Below are positions 35,088 to 44,380 of a stretch of DNA of 64,000 bases, one piece after another. How positions within the stretch are numbered: position 1 is the first letter of the stretch; each line of letters opens with the position of its first letter. A model generated the notes under the pieces. The model had not been told where the DNA came from, made no database searches, and worked only from the letters and a program-made list of their open reading frames with translations. The DNA comes from an uncultured Succinivibrio sp. Lineage in GTDB: Bacteria; Pseudomonadota; Gammaproteobacteria; Enterobacterales; Succinivibrionaceae. The DNA lies in assembly GCA_900770725.1 (NCBI GenBank), contig CAAGLL010000019.1, forward strand, positions 1 to 64,000, read 5' to 3'. A program made the position numbers and the translations under genes.

Positions 35088-36548
35088 ATGAAATTCATAC
35101 TCCGCCTCTTCCCTGAGATCTCCATCAAGAGCCGCCCGGTGCGCACCAGGCTCATCCGCCAGGTCGGGCAGAACCTCACCAACGCCTGCGCCGCGCACGG
35201 CATCAAAGTTCGCGCCGACTCCCAGTGGGACAAGATAGTCGCCGACTTCGGCGACGAGGTGCCGCGCGAGGACGCCGTGCGCGAGCTCTCGCGCGTGCCG
35301 GGCATCCACTCTTTCATGGAGGTGAAGGAGTACTCCTTCACCACGCTCGACGATCTCTACGAGTCCATCAAGGGCGAGTGCGGTCCGTCGATCACCGGGC
35401 ATACCTTCGCAGTGAGGGTGCGCCGCCGCGGCCAGCACGAGTTCAACTCCCAGCAGGCAGAGCGGATCCTGGGGGGCAAGTTCAAGTCGGAGTTTTCGCC
35501 CAAGCAGGTGAGCCTCGACAACCCCGAGGTCACGATCCACGTCGAGATCGAAAGCCAGATAGCCTACGTCACCGGCGCGCGCATCGAGGGCATGGGCGGC
35601 TTCCCCGTGGGCACCCAGGGCGAGGTCTTCTCGCTCATCTCCGGAGGCTACGACTCGGGCGTCTCCTCCTACCGCGTCATCCACCGCGGCTGCCGCGTGA
35701 ACTACCTGTTCTTCAACATGGGCGGCACCGCCCATGAGCTGGGGGTCAAGCAGGAGGCCTACTTCCTCTGGAACCGCTACGCCGCCTCCCACAAGGTGCG
35801 CTTCGTGACCGTCCCGTTCGAGGAGATCGTGGAGCAGATCCTCGAGAAGGTCCACCACGGCGTGCGCGGCGTGGTGCTCAAGCGCATGATGATGCGCGCA
35901 GGCGAGAGGGTGTGCAGGCGCTACCACGCCCAGGCGCTGGTCACCGGCGAGAGCCTGGGGCAGGTGTCCTCGCAGACCATCACGAACCTTTCGCACATCG
36001 ACGCTGCCACCAGCACCCTCATCATCAGGCCGCTGGTGACCATGGACAAGCAGGAGATCATCGACGAGGCCGCCCGCATCGGCACGGCGGGCTTTGCCGA
36101 GACCATGCCCGAGTACTGCGGCGTCATCTCCGACCACCCGAACGTGTGCCCCAAGCGCGAGTTCGTCGAGGAGGAGGAGGCGAAGATGGATCCCGGGCTC
36201 ATCGACCGCGCCATCGAGAAGAGCCGCGCCGTGGACATCCACGAGATCCCGCGCGACGCCGACCGCCTCAAGACCGTGGTCGAGGAGGTGCCGGAGCTCG
36301 AGCCGCGCGACATCGTGCTCGACGTGCGCTCGCCCGACGACGCGCAGAAGGCTCCGGTCGTAGCCGAGGGCCACGAGGTCATCGCCATGCCCTTCTACCG
36401 CGTGGCCAGGGACTTTGGGAGCCTCGACAACACCAGGACCTACGCCCTCTACTGCGATCAGGGCGTGATGAGCCAGATGCAGGCCCGCCAGCTCAAGGAG
36501 ATGGGCCACCACAACGTCAAGGTGTGGCGCCCGGCAAAGAAGCAGTGA
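35088..36548 (+). CDS. thiI: tRNA 4-thiouridine synthase / thiamine sulfur carrier enzyme ThiI
   Basis: Makes s4U8 in tRNA and, with its rhodanese domain, supplies sulfur for the thiazole of thiamine. 486 residues with the long gammaproteobacterial layout: NFLD and THUMP domain (1-165), PP-loop SGGYDSGV (about 184-191), and a C-terminal rhodanese domain (about 400-486). Both functional cysteines fall exactly at the E. coli positions: Cys344 (PEYCGV) and Cys456 (LYCDQGVMS). It faces yajL, the same neighbour as in E. coli. dxs, another thiamine-precursor gene, is 10 kb away. Confidence 0.97.
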   Translation: MKFILRLFPEISIKSRPVRTRLIRQVGQNLTNACAAHGIKVRADSQWDKIVADFGDEVPREDAVRELSRVPGIHSFMEVKEYSFTTLDDLYESIKGECGPSITGHTFAVRVRRRGQHEFNSQQAERILGGKFKSEFSPKQVSLDNPEVTIHVEIESQIAYVTGARIEGMGGFPVGTQGEVFSLISGGYDSGVSSYRVIHRGCRVNYLFFNMGGTAHELGVKQEAYFLWNRYAASHKVRFVTVPFEEIVEQILEKVHHGVRGVVLKRMMMRAGERVCRRYHAQALVTGESLGQVSSQTITNLSHIDAATSTLIIRPLVTMDKQEIIDEAARIGTAGFAETMPEYCGVISDHPNVCPKREFVEEEEAKMDPGLIDRAIEKSRAVDIHEIPRDADRLKTVVEEVPELEPRDIVLDVRSPDDAQKAPVVAEGHEVIAMPFYRVARDFGSLDNTRTYALYCDQGVMSQMQARQLKEMGHHNVKVWRPAKKQ

Positions 36549-36574
36549 AGCCTTGAGGCACGCGCAGACACGAA

Positions 36575-36599
36575 GAAGGCGGGGCATTGCCCCGCCTTC
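36575..36599. terminator. Bidirectional terminator between thiI and yajL
   Basis: GAAGGCGGGGC, loop ATT, GCCCCGCCTTC, an 11-base-pair perfect stem in the convergent gap. Confidence 0.8.
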
Positions 36600-36618
36600 C
36601 TGCGCTTAGGCCTTGAGC

Positions 36619-37182
36619 TCAGTTCTGCTCGTTCATCAGCATGCCGGCTGCGACCTTCTGGGCGATCACCGGGCCCTCGATGGCCTTTAAGATCGCCAGG
36701 GCGAACTTGAGCGAGTAGGCAGGACCCTTGCCGGTGATGATGAGGCCGTCCTCTGAGATCTCGACGCCCTTAGTAGTGCAGTTTGAGATCCCGTCGGTGC
36801 AGCCGGGGTAGCCGGTGGCGCGCTGGGTGGTGATGATGCCGTCATGGGCGAGCACGAAGCCCGGGGCCGCGCAGATCGCGGCGATGAGCCTGCTGTGCTC
36901 CTGCTGGTCCTGGAGCAGCGCCTTGAGCTTGGCGCTGTCGGCGCAGGCCTGGGCGCCCTTGAGGCCGCCTGGGATCACTATGACGTCATAGCGCCCGCTG
37001 CAGTCCTCGATGTTGCGGTCGCACACGACGCGGGTGCCGTGCGCGAGCTTGACCTCGACCGTGCCTGAAGGGGCAACCGCGGCCTTCGTGATGTTGAGGC
37101 CGCCGCGGGAGAGCACGTCCGCCACTGCGGTGATTTCGATGTCCTCGCTGCCGTTGGCGTAGGCGAGCAAAGCCTGTTTCAT
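36619..37182 (-). CDS. yajL: DJ-1/PfpI-family protein YajL
   Basis: 187-residue DJ-1 superfamily member; YajL protects proteins against electrophiles and oxidative stress. Motifs: LLAYANGSEDIEITAVADVLSRGG at the N terminus, IVIPGGLKGA (oxyanion side) and the nucleophile elbow AAICAAPGFVLA with the reactive Cys, followed by ATGYPG and GKGPAYSLKFALAI. Start ATG 37182; a good sigma-70 promoter lies at 37261-37289 in the gap after lolE. Confidence 0.92.
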   Translation of the reverse strand: MKQALLAYANGSEDIEITAVADVLSRGGLNITKAAVAPSGTVEVKLAHGTRVVCDRNIEDCSGRYDVIVIPGGLKGAQACADSAKLKALLQDQQEHSRLIAAICAAPGFVLAHDGIITTQRATGYPGCTDGISNCTTKGVEISEDGLIITGKGPAYSLKFALAILKAIEGPVIAQKVAAGMLMNEQN

Positions 37183-37260
37183 TCAACCACTCCTAGCAAT
37201 TGACTGTTCTTTCAATGTAGTAAATGCAAGGCACCATTTTGGAGCCCATTTTCGGTGCTG

Positions 37261-37289
37261 ATTATAGGCACGGCCGCTGGCGTTCTCAA
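37261..37289 (-). promoter_or_regulatory. Sigma-70 promoter of yajL
   Basis: Minus strand TTGAGA (37289-37284), 17-base spacer, TATAAT (37266-37261). About 79 bases before the ATG. Confidence 0.7.
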
Positions 37290-37313
37290 CGTCAACTTCC
37301 GCGCCTGTGAATG

Positions 37314-38540
37314 TCAGGAATTGAGCTCGCGCGCAGGCTCGATCCTGGAGGCGCGGAGGGCAGGGAAGAGCGAGGCCAGGACGCTCATGGCAAGCGCGGT
37401 CGCGGCGACGAGCAGGACGTCTGAGAGCTCGAGCCTGGAGGGGATGAAGTCGATGAAGTAGACGTCGGGGTTTAGGAACTTGATGCCAAAGGCGCGCTCG
37501 ATGCCCTTCATGATCGGGGTCAGGAAGGCGGCGATGAACGATCCTGCGGCCGCGCCCAGGAGCGTCCCGCGGGCGCCCTGGAGGAAGCCCATGAGCGTGA
37601 ACAGCCTGACGACCTTCGAGCGCGTGGCGCCCATGGTGCGCAGCATCGCGATCTCGCGGCTCTTCTCGGAGACCGACATCAGGAGGTTGGCGATGATGTT
37701 GAAGCAGGCCACGGCCATCACGAGCACCATCGCGAGGTACATGATCCCGCGCACGAGCTGGATGTCGTTGTAGAGCTTGCCCTGGGTGTCCATCCAGGTC
37801 GAGAGCGCGGCGCGCTCGTGCAGGCGCATCGCCGCGAAGTAGAGCTGATCCGGGGCCTTGAGCAGGTCGCCGCAGCCCAGGAGTATGAGGTTGGGGGCCT
37901 TGAGCCCTGAGGACTCCACGGCGTCTTCGAGCCTCATGAAGGCCAGCATGCCGTCCATCTGGCCCCCGATGTTGAAGATCCCGGCCACCTTCGCCTCAAA
38001 GCCGCCGCCGTCGAGCGAGCCGTCCGATGCGGACATCACGGTGACGGCCGAGCCCTCCGTGGCGCCCAGGGCCTTGGCCGCGCCGCGGCCCAGCACTATC
38101 GAGGGCACGCCGTCCTCTCCTTTCTTTGGGATCGACTTTACAGTGGAGAACTTGGCCATGGCCTCCTGGGCATGCGTGCCGTCGGCCACGCCCGTCACCT
38201 GCACCGGCGCGAAGTTCCCGCCTGAGCTTAGGATGGCGTCTCGTCCGCTTGCAGGCTCGGCGTAGGTGACTGACGGGTCCTTCGAGAGCTCCTTCAGGTC
38301 CTCGTCTAGGTGCATGAAGCCGTCGGGTCCCGAGGTCAGGGTGCCTGCGGGGATCACCGCGAGCACGCGGTTTTCAAGCTCGCGCTCGAAGCCGTTCATC
38401 GCCGAGAGCCCGATGATGAGCGCGGCGACGCCCAGCGTGATCCCGGCTGCCGAAGCCAGCGACATGAAGCGGGCCAGCGGGCCGTAGCGGCGCGAGCGGG
38501 TCAGGCGCCAGGCCATCCTCAGTGTGAAGAGGTCACGCAT
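37314..38540 (-). CDS. lolE: Lipoprotein-releasing system membrane subunit LolE
   Basis: Inner-membrane subunit of the LolCDE ABC transporter that extracts outer-membrane lipoproteins to LolA. 408 residues with the four-segment MacB/FtsX topology: one segment near 25-50, a periplasmic domain (about 55-265), three segments after 270. GVAALIIGLSAMNGFERELENRVLAVIP and IQLVRGIMYLAMVLVMAVACFNII match LolE closely, as does YFIDFIPSRLELSDVL near the end. Overlaps lolD by eight bases. Last gene of the lolCDE operon. Confidence 0.93.
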   Translation of the reverse strand: MRDLFTLRMAWRLTRSRRYGPLARFMSLASAAGITLGVAALIIGLSAMNGFERELENRVLAVIPAGTLTSGPDGFMHLDEDLKELSKDPSVTYAEPASGRDAILSSGGNFAPVQVTGVADGTHAQEAMAKFSTVKSIPKKGEDGVPSIVLGRGAAKALGATEGSAVTVMSASDGSLDGGGFEAKVAGIFNIGGQMDGMLAFMRLEDAVESSGLKAPNLILLGCGDLLKAPDQLYFAAMRLHERAALSTWMDTQGKLYNDIQLVRGIMYLAMVLVMAVACFNIIANLLMSVSEKSREIAMLRTMGATRSKVVRLFTLMGFLQGARGTLLGAAAGSFIAAFLTPIMKGIERAFGIKFLNPDVYFIDFIPSRLELSDVLLVAATALAMSVLASLFPALRASRIEPARELNS

Positions 38541-39213
38541 CTGCGATCACCCCGTCGCTTATCGTGAGCACGCGGTCGCAGCGCGCGGCCAGCGAGTTGT
38601 CGTGGGTGACCATGACCACCGCAGCGCCGTCCTTCTTCGTGAGGGTGGTGAAGAGGTCGAACACCGCCTGGGCGTTCTTCGCATCGAGGTTGCCGGTGGG
38701 CTCGTCGGCGAGGATGAGCGAGGGGCGCGGGCAGAGGGCGCGCGCGATGGCCGCGCGCTGGCGCTCGCCGCCAGACATCTCAGAGGGGCGGCTTGAGAGC
38801 TTGCCCTCAAGCCCCACCAAGGAGAGGTACTCCGCGGCGCGCTGCCGCGCCTGCCTCATCCCCATCCCGGCGATGAGCAGCGGCATCATCACGTTCTCCA
38901 AGGCCGAGAAGTCGGGGAGCAGGTGGTGGAACTGGTAGACGAACCCCAGGTTCTTCGAGCGGAAGGCGGCCTTCTGGGAGTCGCTGAGCTTGGTGAGGTC
39001 CTCGCCGTTGAACATCAGGCTGCCGCTGTCGGGGGTGTCGAGGGTGCCCAGGATGTGCAGCAGCGTGCTCTTGCCCGAGCCCGAGCGGCCGATGATCGCG
39101 GTGGCCATGCCGCGGCGGGCCTCCATGCTGGCCCCGCGCAGCACCTGCGTGGAGATGCTCCCCTCGCGGTAAGCCTTCCTGATGTCGCAGGCCTTGAGTA
39201 TGGTGTCGTTCAT
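38533..39213 (-). CDS. lolD: Lipoprotein-releasing system ATP-binding protein LolD
   Basis: 226-residue ABC ATPase driving lipoprotein release. Walker A GRSGSGKST (about 42-50), Q-loop FVYQFHHLLPDFSALENVMMPLL (the LolD-specific FHHLLP), signature MSGGERQRAAIARAL, Walker B LILADEPTGNLD and H-loop VMVTHD. Start ATG 39213, five bases after the lolC stop; an upstream GTG is possible. Confidence 0.96.
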   Translation of the reverse strand: MNDTILKACDIRKAYREGSISTQVLRGASMEARRGMATAIIGRSGSGKSTLLHILGTLDTPDSGSLMFNGEDLTKLSDSQKAAFRSKNLGFVYQFHHLLPDFSALENVMMPLLIAGMGMRQARQRAAEYLSLVGLEGKLSSRPSEMSGGERQRAAIARALCPRPSLILADEPTGNLDAKNAQAVFDLFTTLTKKDGAAVVMVTHDNSLAARCDRVLTISDGVIADA

Positions 39214-39218
39214 TTCAT

Positions 39219-40400
39219 TCACTCCGATGCGAGGTTCCGGGCCGGATCGGCCGAGGCGGCCTTGATGGCGGGGTAGAGGGTGCAGAGCACGCAAAGCCCC
39301 AGCGAGAGCAGGGCGATGAGCGCGACGGTGCCAGGATGGGCCGTGACCACGAGCGTGCGCCCCGAGGGCACGCCCAGGAGCCACAAAAGCGTCCCCGAGT
39401 GGGTTGCAAGCAGCACGCCGCCTATGGTCCCAAGAAGGCAGCCCGCGCCGCCTAGGATCAGCCCTTCGGCTGTGAAGATCCCGACTACGCCCGAGGACTT
39501 CATGCCCATGGTCTTGAGCACTGCTATTTCGCGGATCCTCGCGCTCACGGTCATGGCGAGGGCCGAGAGGATGTTGAAGGCCGCGGCGATGACTATGAGG
39601 AAGAGCATGACCATCATCGAGAGCCGCTCCATCGCGACCGAGCGGAAGAACTCGCCCTGCGACTCCCGCCAGTCCTCGTATGAAAGCCCCATCGAATCGA
39701 GCGACCCCTCGACTTTGGCGGCGTTGAAGGGCGAGTCGAGCCAGAGCCTCACGCGGAACTGCTCAGGCGGGATGCGCAGGAGCCTCCTGGCGTCATCGAG
39801 GTTCGCCACCGCGTCGATGACCCCGCTCGTGCGCAGCGAGGGCAGGTAGCCCTCGAGCGTGAAGGTGCGGCGCACCGGGGTGAGGCCCGCGGGCGTGTAG
39901 CGGGCGTTGATGGTCGAGACGAGCTTTATGGGATCCCCGGGCTCGAGCGAGAAGCGGTCGTAGAGCGAGGCTCCGGCGTTGATCGAGAAGCTCCCCTTGG
40001 GCGGAACGTTGCCGAGGTCGGCGGATTGGACGCCCTGCGCAAGCTGAACCTGCTGTGGATCGTAGCCCATGAGGTTCAAGAGCCCCATGCCGCGCCTTGC
40101 CTGGGCGAGCACCCGGCCGCTGACAAAAGGACCTGCGGCCCTGACGTGGGGGATCTCGAGGAGGGAGGGGATCTGGTCCTGCGACGCCTTCACCACCACA
40201 TGGGGCGCGGTCGAGAGCAGGGAGTCGCTGAGCCTGCCCTGGAGCGACTGCATGACCGAGGACACGGTGATGAGCGCGCAGACGCCTATGGCGGTGCCGA
40301 GCACCGCCAGCAGGGCGACAAAGCTCGCGAAGCGGTGGTTCCTGCCTGAGAAGATGCAGCGCAGGGCCAGCGATGCCGCGAGCGGGTGGAATAGCTTCAT
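39219..40400 (-). CDS. lolC: Lipoprotein-releasing system membrane subunit LolC
   Basis: 393-residue partner of LolE, with the same four-segment plan: segment at 22-50 (FVALLAVLGTAIGVCALITVSSVM), periplasmic domain (55-260) containing GPFVSGRVLAQ and GLLNLMGYDPQQV, the hook-like region that recruits LolA, and three C-terminal segments (MVMLFLIVIAAAFNILSALAM). First gene of lolCDE, so named by order as well as by sequence; C and E are paralogues and could be swapped. Confidence 0.9.
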   Translation of the reverse strand: MKLFHPLAASLALRCIFSGRNHRFASFVALLAVLGTAIGVCALITVSSVMQSLQGRLSDSLLSTAPHVVVKASQDQIPSLLEIPHVRAAGPFVSGRVLAQARRGMGLLNLMGYDPQQVQLAQGVQSADLGNVPPKGSFSINAGASLYDRFSLEPGDPIKLVSTINARYTPAGLTPVRRTFTLEGYLPSLRTSGVIDAVANLDDARRLLRIPPEQFRVRLWLDSPFNAAKVEGSLDSMGLSYEDWRESQGEFFRSVAMERLSMMVMLFLIVIAAAFNILSALAMTVSARIREIAVLKTMGMKSSGVVGIFTAEGLILGGAGCLLGTIGGVLLATHSGTLLWLLGVPSGRTLVVTAHPGTVALIALLSLGLCVLCTLYPAIKAASADPARNLASE

Positions 40401-40557
40401 GAGGAAATCATCCGTGGAACAGTGGTGCCATTTTAACAGGGCGGGGGCGGCGCGGCTTCAAGGGCGGGGCGGCCGCGGTCGACTGCGGCGGGCCAGGCAG
40501 GGCCTGAAAATGCTGCGCCCAGCCCTTGCCGCCCCAGCAAAGCCCGCGTTTGCGCTG

Positions 40558-40586
40558 TTTCCAAAACCTGCCAAACAGGCGATAAT
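40558..40586 (+). promoter_or_regulatory. Promoter candidate for pheST
   Basis: TTTCCA, 17-base spacer containing the small repeat CCTG-CCAAA-CAGG, GATAAT. A 21-codon ORF without Phe codons and a GGGGC/GCCCC hairpin (around 40615-40635) follow before the pheS ATG. The 253-base lolC-pheS gap has no other feature. Confidence 0.4.
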
Positions 40587-40653
40587 GATGGGATCACAAA
40601 CTAGCAACCAAATGCGGGGCAAGGCGCCCCGGCAAAGTCGTGAGCATTAGAAG

Positions 40654-41637
40654 ATGGACAAATTAGAGGAAGCCAGGGACAACGGCGTAAAGGCCGCCGC
40701 TGCCGCCTCGGATCTGCAGGCCCTGGACGCGGTCAGGGTCGATTATCTTGGAAAGAAGGGCGTGTTCGCCGGCTTCATGCGCGAGCTTGGGACCCTCTCC
40801 AAGGAAGAGCGCCCGGCCCGCGGCGCGGTGATCAACGCCGCCCGCCAGGCCGTGGCCGACGCCATACAGTCGCGCCATGACGAGATGGAGCGCGCGGAGC
40901 TTGAGAAGAAGCTCAGCTCCGAGACGGTCGACATCTCGCTGCCCGGCCGCCGCGATGCGGAAGGCACCATCCACCCGGTCAGCCGCACCGTGCAGCGCAT
41001 CCGCGAGCTCTTCGGCTCGATGGGCTTCGACGTGGTCGGCGGCCCGGAGATCGAGGACGACTACCACAACTTCGACGCGCTGAACCTGCCGCCCAACCAC
41101 CCGGCGCGCGCGTCGCACGACACCTTCATGCTCGAGAACGGGCTCCTGCTGCGCTCCCAGACCTCCTCGGTGCAGATCCGCTGCATGGAAGTCCAGAAGC
41201 CGCCCATCAGGATGATCGCCCCGGGCAGGGTCTACCGCAACGACTACGACATGACCCACACCCCGATGTTCCATCAGGTCGAAGGCCTGGTGGTCGATGA
41301 GAACGTCTCGTTCTCCGACTTAAAGGGCGTGCTCCACACCTTCCTCCTCAACTTCTTCGAGGAGGAGCTCGAGGTGCGCTTCCGCCCCTCCTACTTCCCG
41401 TTCACCGAGCCGTCGGCCGAGGCTGATCTGAGGCGCAAGGGCGGCAAGTGGCTCGAGGTGCTCGGCTGCGGCATGGTCCACCCCAACGTGCTGCGCAACC
41501 TGGGCATCGACACCGACAGGTACACCGGCTACGCGTTCGGCATGGGCATCGAAAGGCTGACCATGCTGCGCTACGGCGTGAACGACCTGCGCGCGTTCTT
41601 CGAGAACGATCTGCGCTTCCTCAGGCAGTTTGCCTGA
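40654..41637 (+). CDS. pheS: Phenylalanyl-tRNA synthetase alpha subunit
   Basis: Catalytic subunit of the (alpha-beta)2 enzyme. 327 residues, identical in length to E. coli. An N-terminal coiled-coil (tRNA-binding) arm of about 80 residues, then class II motifs: HPVSRTVQRIRELFGSMGFDVVGGPEIEDDYHNFDALN, motif 2 RVYRNDYDMTHTPMFHQVEGLVVD, FRPSYFPFTEPSAE, and motif 3 GMGIERLTMLRYGV. Unlike E. coli it is not preceded by rplT. Confidence 0.98.
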   Translation: MDKLEEARDNGVKAAAAASDLQALDAVRVDYLGKKGVFAGFMRELGTLSKEERPARGAVINAARQAVADAIQSRHDEMERAELEKKLSSETVDISLPGRRDAEGTIHPVSRTVQRIRELFGSMGFDVVGGPEIEDDYHNFDALNLPPNHPARASHDTFMLENGLLLRSQTSSVQIRCMEVQKPPIRMIAPGRVYRNDYDMTHTPMFHQVEGLVVDENVSFSDLKGVLHTFLLNFFEEELEVRFRPSYFPFTEPSAEADLRRKGGKWLEVLGCGMVHPNVLRNLGIDTDRYTGYAFGMGIERLTMLRYGVNDLRAFFENDLRFLRQFA

Positions 41638-41673
41638 ATGCGGCCACCACGGATTTAGGAAGAAGACAGAATC

Positions 41674-44052
41674 ATGCTATTCAACAAGAGATGGGTTGAC
41701 GAACTGGTCCCCAACAAGCTCAGCTCCGAGGAGCTGTGCGACCGCATCACCATGTCCGGCCTCGAGGTCGACACCGCCTCAGCCCCCTGCGGCAAGTTTG
41801 AAAAGGTCGTCGTGGCCAAGGTGCTCGAGTGCGTCCCGCACCCGGACTCCGACCACATGCACGTCACCAAGGTCGACGCCGGCACCGGCGAGATCCTCCA
41901 GATAGTCTGCGGCGCTCCGAACGTGCGCGCGGGCCTCAAGACCTGCTGCGCGCTCATCGGCGGATGCGTCGGCGACATGAAGATGAAGCCCGCGAAGCTT
42001 CGCGGCGTCGAGTCCTTCGGCATGCTCTGCTCCTACAAGGAGCTGGGCATGGCCGAGGAGTCCGACGGCATCATCGAGCTGCCGGACGACGCCCCGGTCG
42101 GCGCCGACGTCCACGACTACTTCAAGCTTGACGACACCGTGGTCGACGTGGACCTCACCACCAACCGCGCCGACTGCCTTGGCATCATGGGCATCGCCCG
42201 CGAGGTCGCGGTGCTCACCGGCCAGAAGCTCAAGGCCCCCGAGGTCAAGCCGGTCCCCGCCTCCATCGACGACCGCTTCGAGGTCGACGTCGAGGACAAG
42301 GCCGCCTGCCCGCGCTACCTCTGCCGCGAGATCCGCAACGTCAACCAGAAGGCCAAGAGCCCGCTTTGGATGACCGAGCGTCTGCGCCGCTGCGGGATCA
42401 GGCCCATCAGCCCCATCGTCGATGTCACCAACTACGTCATGCTCGAGTACAGCCAGCCGATGCACTCATTCGACCTGAGCATGCTCAAGGGCCGCATCGT
42501 CGTGAGGAAGGCCAATGAAGGCGAGAAGCTCCGCGTCCTCTCAGGCGAGGATCTCACGCTAAAGCCCAACACCCTGCTGGTCTGCGACAGCGAGGGCCCT
42601 GCGGCATTGGCAGGCATCTTCGGGGGCGAGAAGTCAGGGATCAGCGAGAATACCAAGGACGTGCTCCTCGAGAGCGCCTTCTTCGCGCCTGACGCCATCA
42701 AGGGCCGCGCCCGCGAGTACGGCTTGGACACCGAGGCTGCCCACCGCTTCGAGAGGGGCGTCGACCACGACGGACAGCGCCGCGCCCTCGAGCGCGCCAC
42801 GCAGCTGCTGCTCGACATCGCAGGAGGGCAGGCAGGCCCCATCACCGAGGCCGTGAGCGAGCAGGACATCCCGCAGCACAAGCCGATCCGCCTGCGCTAC
42901 TCAAAGCTCGACCGCGTGCTCGGCGAGACCATCGACCGCAAGGCTGTCGTCGACATCCTCGATCGCCTCGAGCTCTCGCCGGTTGCCGACGACCAGGGCG
43001 TCACCTGCACCTCGCCGTCGTTCCGCTTCGACATCGCCATCGAGGAGGATCTCGTCGAGGAGGTCGCCAGGATCTACGGCTACGACTCGATCCCCGCCAC
43101 CTCGCAGGTCGCTTCCCTCGTGATGAAGCCGCACCGCGAGGAGGACGTGGAGGATCGCGAGATCAAGCAGGCCCTGGTCTCCCGCGGCTACAGCGAGGCC
43201 ATCACCTACTCCTTCACCCATCCTGACTGGATCAAGGCCTTCAACGACATCAGCCCGCTGATGCTCACCTCGCCGATCTCCCCTGAGCTCTCGGCGATGC
43301 GCACCACGCTGCTGCCGGCGCTCTGCGAGGCGGCCAAGTACAACCTCAACCGCCAGCAGAAGCGCGTGCGCCTGTTCGAGCAGGGGCTGCGCTACATCAA
43401 GGACGAGAAGGCCGAGAACGGCGTGCGCCAGGATCCAATGGTCGCAGGCGTCGCAGCCGGCGAGCGCTACGACGAGACCTGGGGCATCAGGCAGCACAGC
43501 GTCGACTTCTTCGACATGAAGGGCGACGTCGAGCAGCTTCTCTCTGTCACCGCTGATCCCGAGGCCTTCGAGTTCAGGCGCACCACCGAGCGCGCGCTGC
43601 ACCCGGGCCAGGGCGCCGACATCTACAAGGACGGCGTCAAGGTCGGCTTCGTCGGCATGCTCCACCCGATCGCGATGAAGCAGCTCGGGCTCAAGGGCAA
43701 GGTCGGCGTGTTCGAGATCGAGCGCAAGGCCATCGCCTCCCGCGCCATCCCAGCCTACAAGCCGCTCTCGAAGTTCCCGTCGGTGCGCCGCGATTTCGCG
43801 TTCGTGATCTCCAAGGACGTCAGCGTCGCCGATCTGCTTGACGTGGTCCGCAGCAAGGCGGGCGCGCTGCTCGAGGACATGCTCGTGTTCGACGTGTTCG
43901 AGGACGAGAAGCTCGGCGGCAACCGCAGCGTGGCGCTGGGCGTGGTCCTGCGCGATCCTGCCCGCACGCTCGAGGACGCTCAGGTCGACGCGATCGCAAA
44001 GTCCATCGTTGAAGAGGCATCCGGCAAGCTCGGCGCGCAGCTTCGCTCTTAA
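41674..44052 (+). CDS. pheT: Phenylalanyl-tRNA synthetase beta subunit
   Basis: 792 residues, the usual size. Domain order: EMAP/OB tRNA-binding domain (about 40-150, VAKVLECVPHPDSDHMHVTKVD and VCGAPNVRAG), B3/B4 editing domain (about 210-390, with ISPIVDVTNYVMLEYSQPMHSFD and AHRFERGVD), B5 (about 405-470, EEVARIYGYDSIP), a catalytic-like core and a C-terminal FDX anticodon-binding domain (KFPSVRRDFAFVI, VFDVFEDEKLGGNRSVALGVVL). 36 bases after pheS. A hairpin follows, then xseB, not ihfA. Confidence 0.98.
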   Translation: MLFNKRWVDELVPNKLSSEELCDRITMSGLEVDTASAPCGKFEKVVVAKVLECVPHPDSDHMHVTKVDAGTGEILQIVCGAPNVRAGLKTCCALIGGCVGDMKMKPAKLRGVESFGMLCSYKELGMAEESDGIIELPDDAPVGADVHDYFKLDDTVVDVDLTTNRADCLGIMGIAREVAVLTGQKLKAPEVKPVPASIDDRFEVDVEDKAACPRYLCREIRNVNQKAKSPLWMTERLRRCGIRPISPIVDVTNYVMLEYSQPMHSFDLSMLKGRIVVRKANEGEKLRVLSGEDLTLKPNTLLVCDSEGPAALAGIFGGEKSGISENTKDVLLESAFFAPDAIKGRAREYGLDTEAAHRFERGVDHDGQRRALERATQLLLDIAGGQAGPITEAVSEQDIPQHKPIRLRYSKLDRVLGETIDRKAVVDILDRLELSPVADDQGVTCTSPSFRFDIAIEEDLVEEVARIYGYDSIPATSQVASLVMKPHREEDVEDREIKQALVSRGYSEAITYSFTHPDWIKAFNDISPLMLTSPISPELSAMRTTLLPALCEAAKYNLNRQQKRVRLFEQGLRYIKDEKAENGVRQDPMVAGVAAGERYDETWGIRQHSVDFFDMKGDVEQLLSVTADPEAFEFRRTTERALHPGQGADIYKDGVKVGFVGMLHPIAMKQLGLKGKVGVFEIERKAIASRAIPAYKPLSKFPSVRRDFAFVISKDVSVADLLDVVRSKAGALLEDMLVFDVFEDEKLGGNRSVALGVVLRDPARTLEDAQVDAIAKSIVEEASGKLGAQLRS

Positions 44053-44059
44053 CCCACCC

Positions 44060-44082
44060 GCCCCCGGGGCCTCCCCGGGGGC
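44060..44082 (+). terminator. Hairpin between pheT and xseB
   Basis: GCCCCCGGGG, loop CCT, CCCCGGGGGC: ten-pair perfect stem, no T-run; it may only partly separate pheST from xseB-ispA-dxs. Confidence 0.6.
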
Positions 44083-44102
44083 ATTGCTCAAGGAGGCAAG
44101 CC

Positions 44103-44375
44103 TTGGCATCTGCAAAACCATCCGAGGAAAAGACGCTCGACGAGCTCATCAGGGAGCTTGAGTCCCAGGTCGAGAAGCTCGAGGGCGGCAACATGACCGT
44201 CGACGAGTCGATCAAGGCCTACATGGAAGGCATGAACACCGCCGTCAAGTGCAAGGCCATGCTCGACGAGATGAACCAGAAGGTCACCATCGCCCGCGAG
44301 AAGGCCCGCAAGGCCATGGAAGATGCCGGCGCCCCCGCCCAGGACGGGCAGGCTCCGGAGGAAGGGCAGTGGTGA
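44103..44375 (+). CDS. xseB: Exodeoxyribonuclease VII small subunit
   Basis: 90-residue helical subunit of ExoVII, which degrades single-stranded DNA in both directions with XseA. The start is TTG (44103), fixed by AGGAGG six bases upstream and by family alignment (TLDELIRELESQVEKLEGGNMTVDESIKAYMEGM). The C-terminal tail is Pro/Gln/Glu-rich. First gene of the xseB-ispA-dxs operon, the order found in E. coli. A TTG start may keep expression low. Confidence 0.94.
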   Translation: MASAKPSEEKTLDELIRELESQVEKLEGGNMTVDESIKAYMEGMNTAVKCKAMLDEMNQKVTIAREKARKAMEDAGAPAQDGQAPEEGQW

Positions 44376-44380
44376 GCGGG

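Noticed and set aside
40590..40653. Phe-codon attenuator peptide before pheS, as in E. coli
   Set aside because: The only short frame (21 codons from ATG 40587) contains no Phe codon, and the nearby GGGGC/GCCCC hairpin lacks a U-run.
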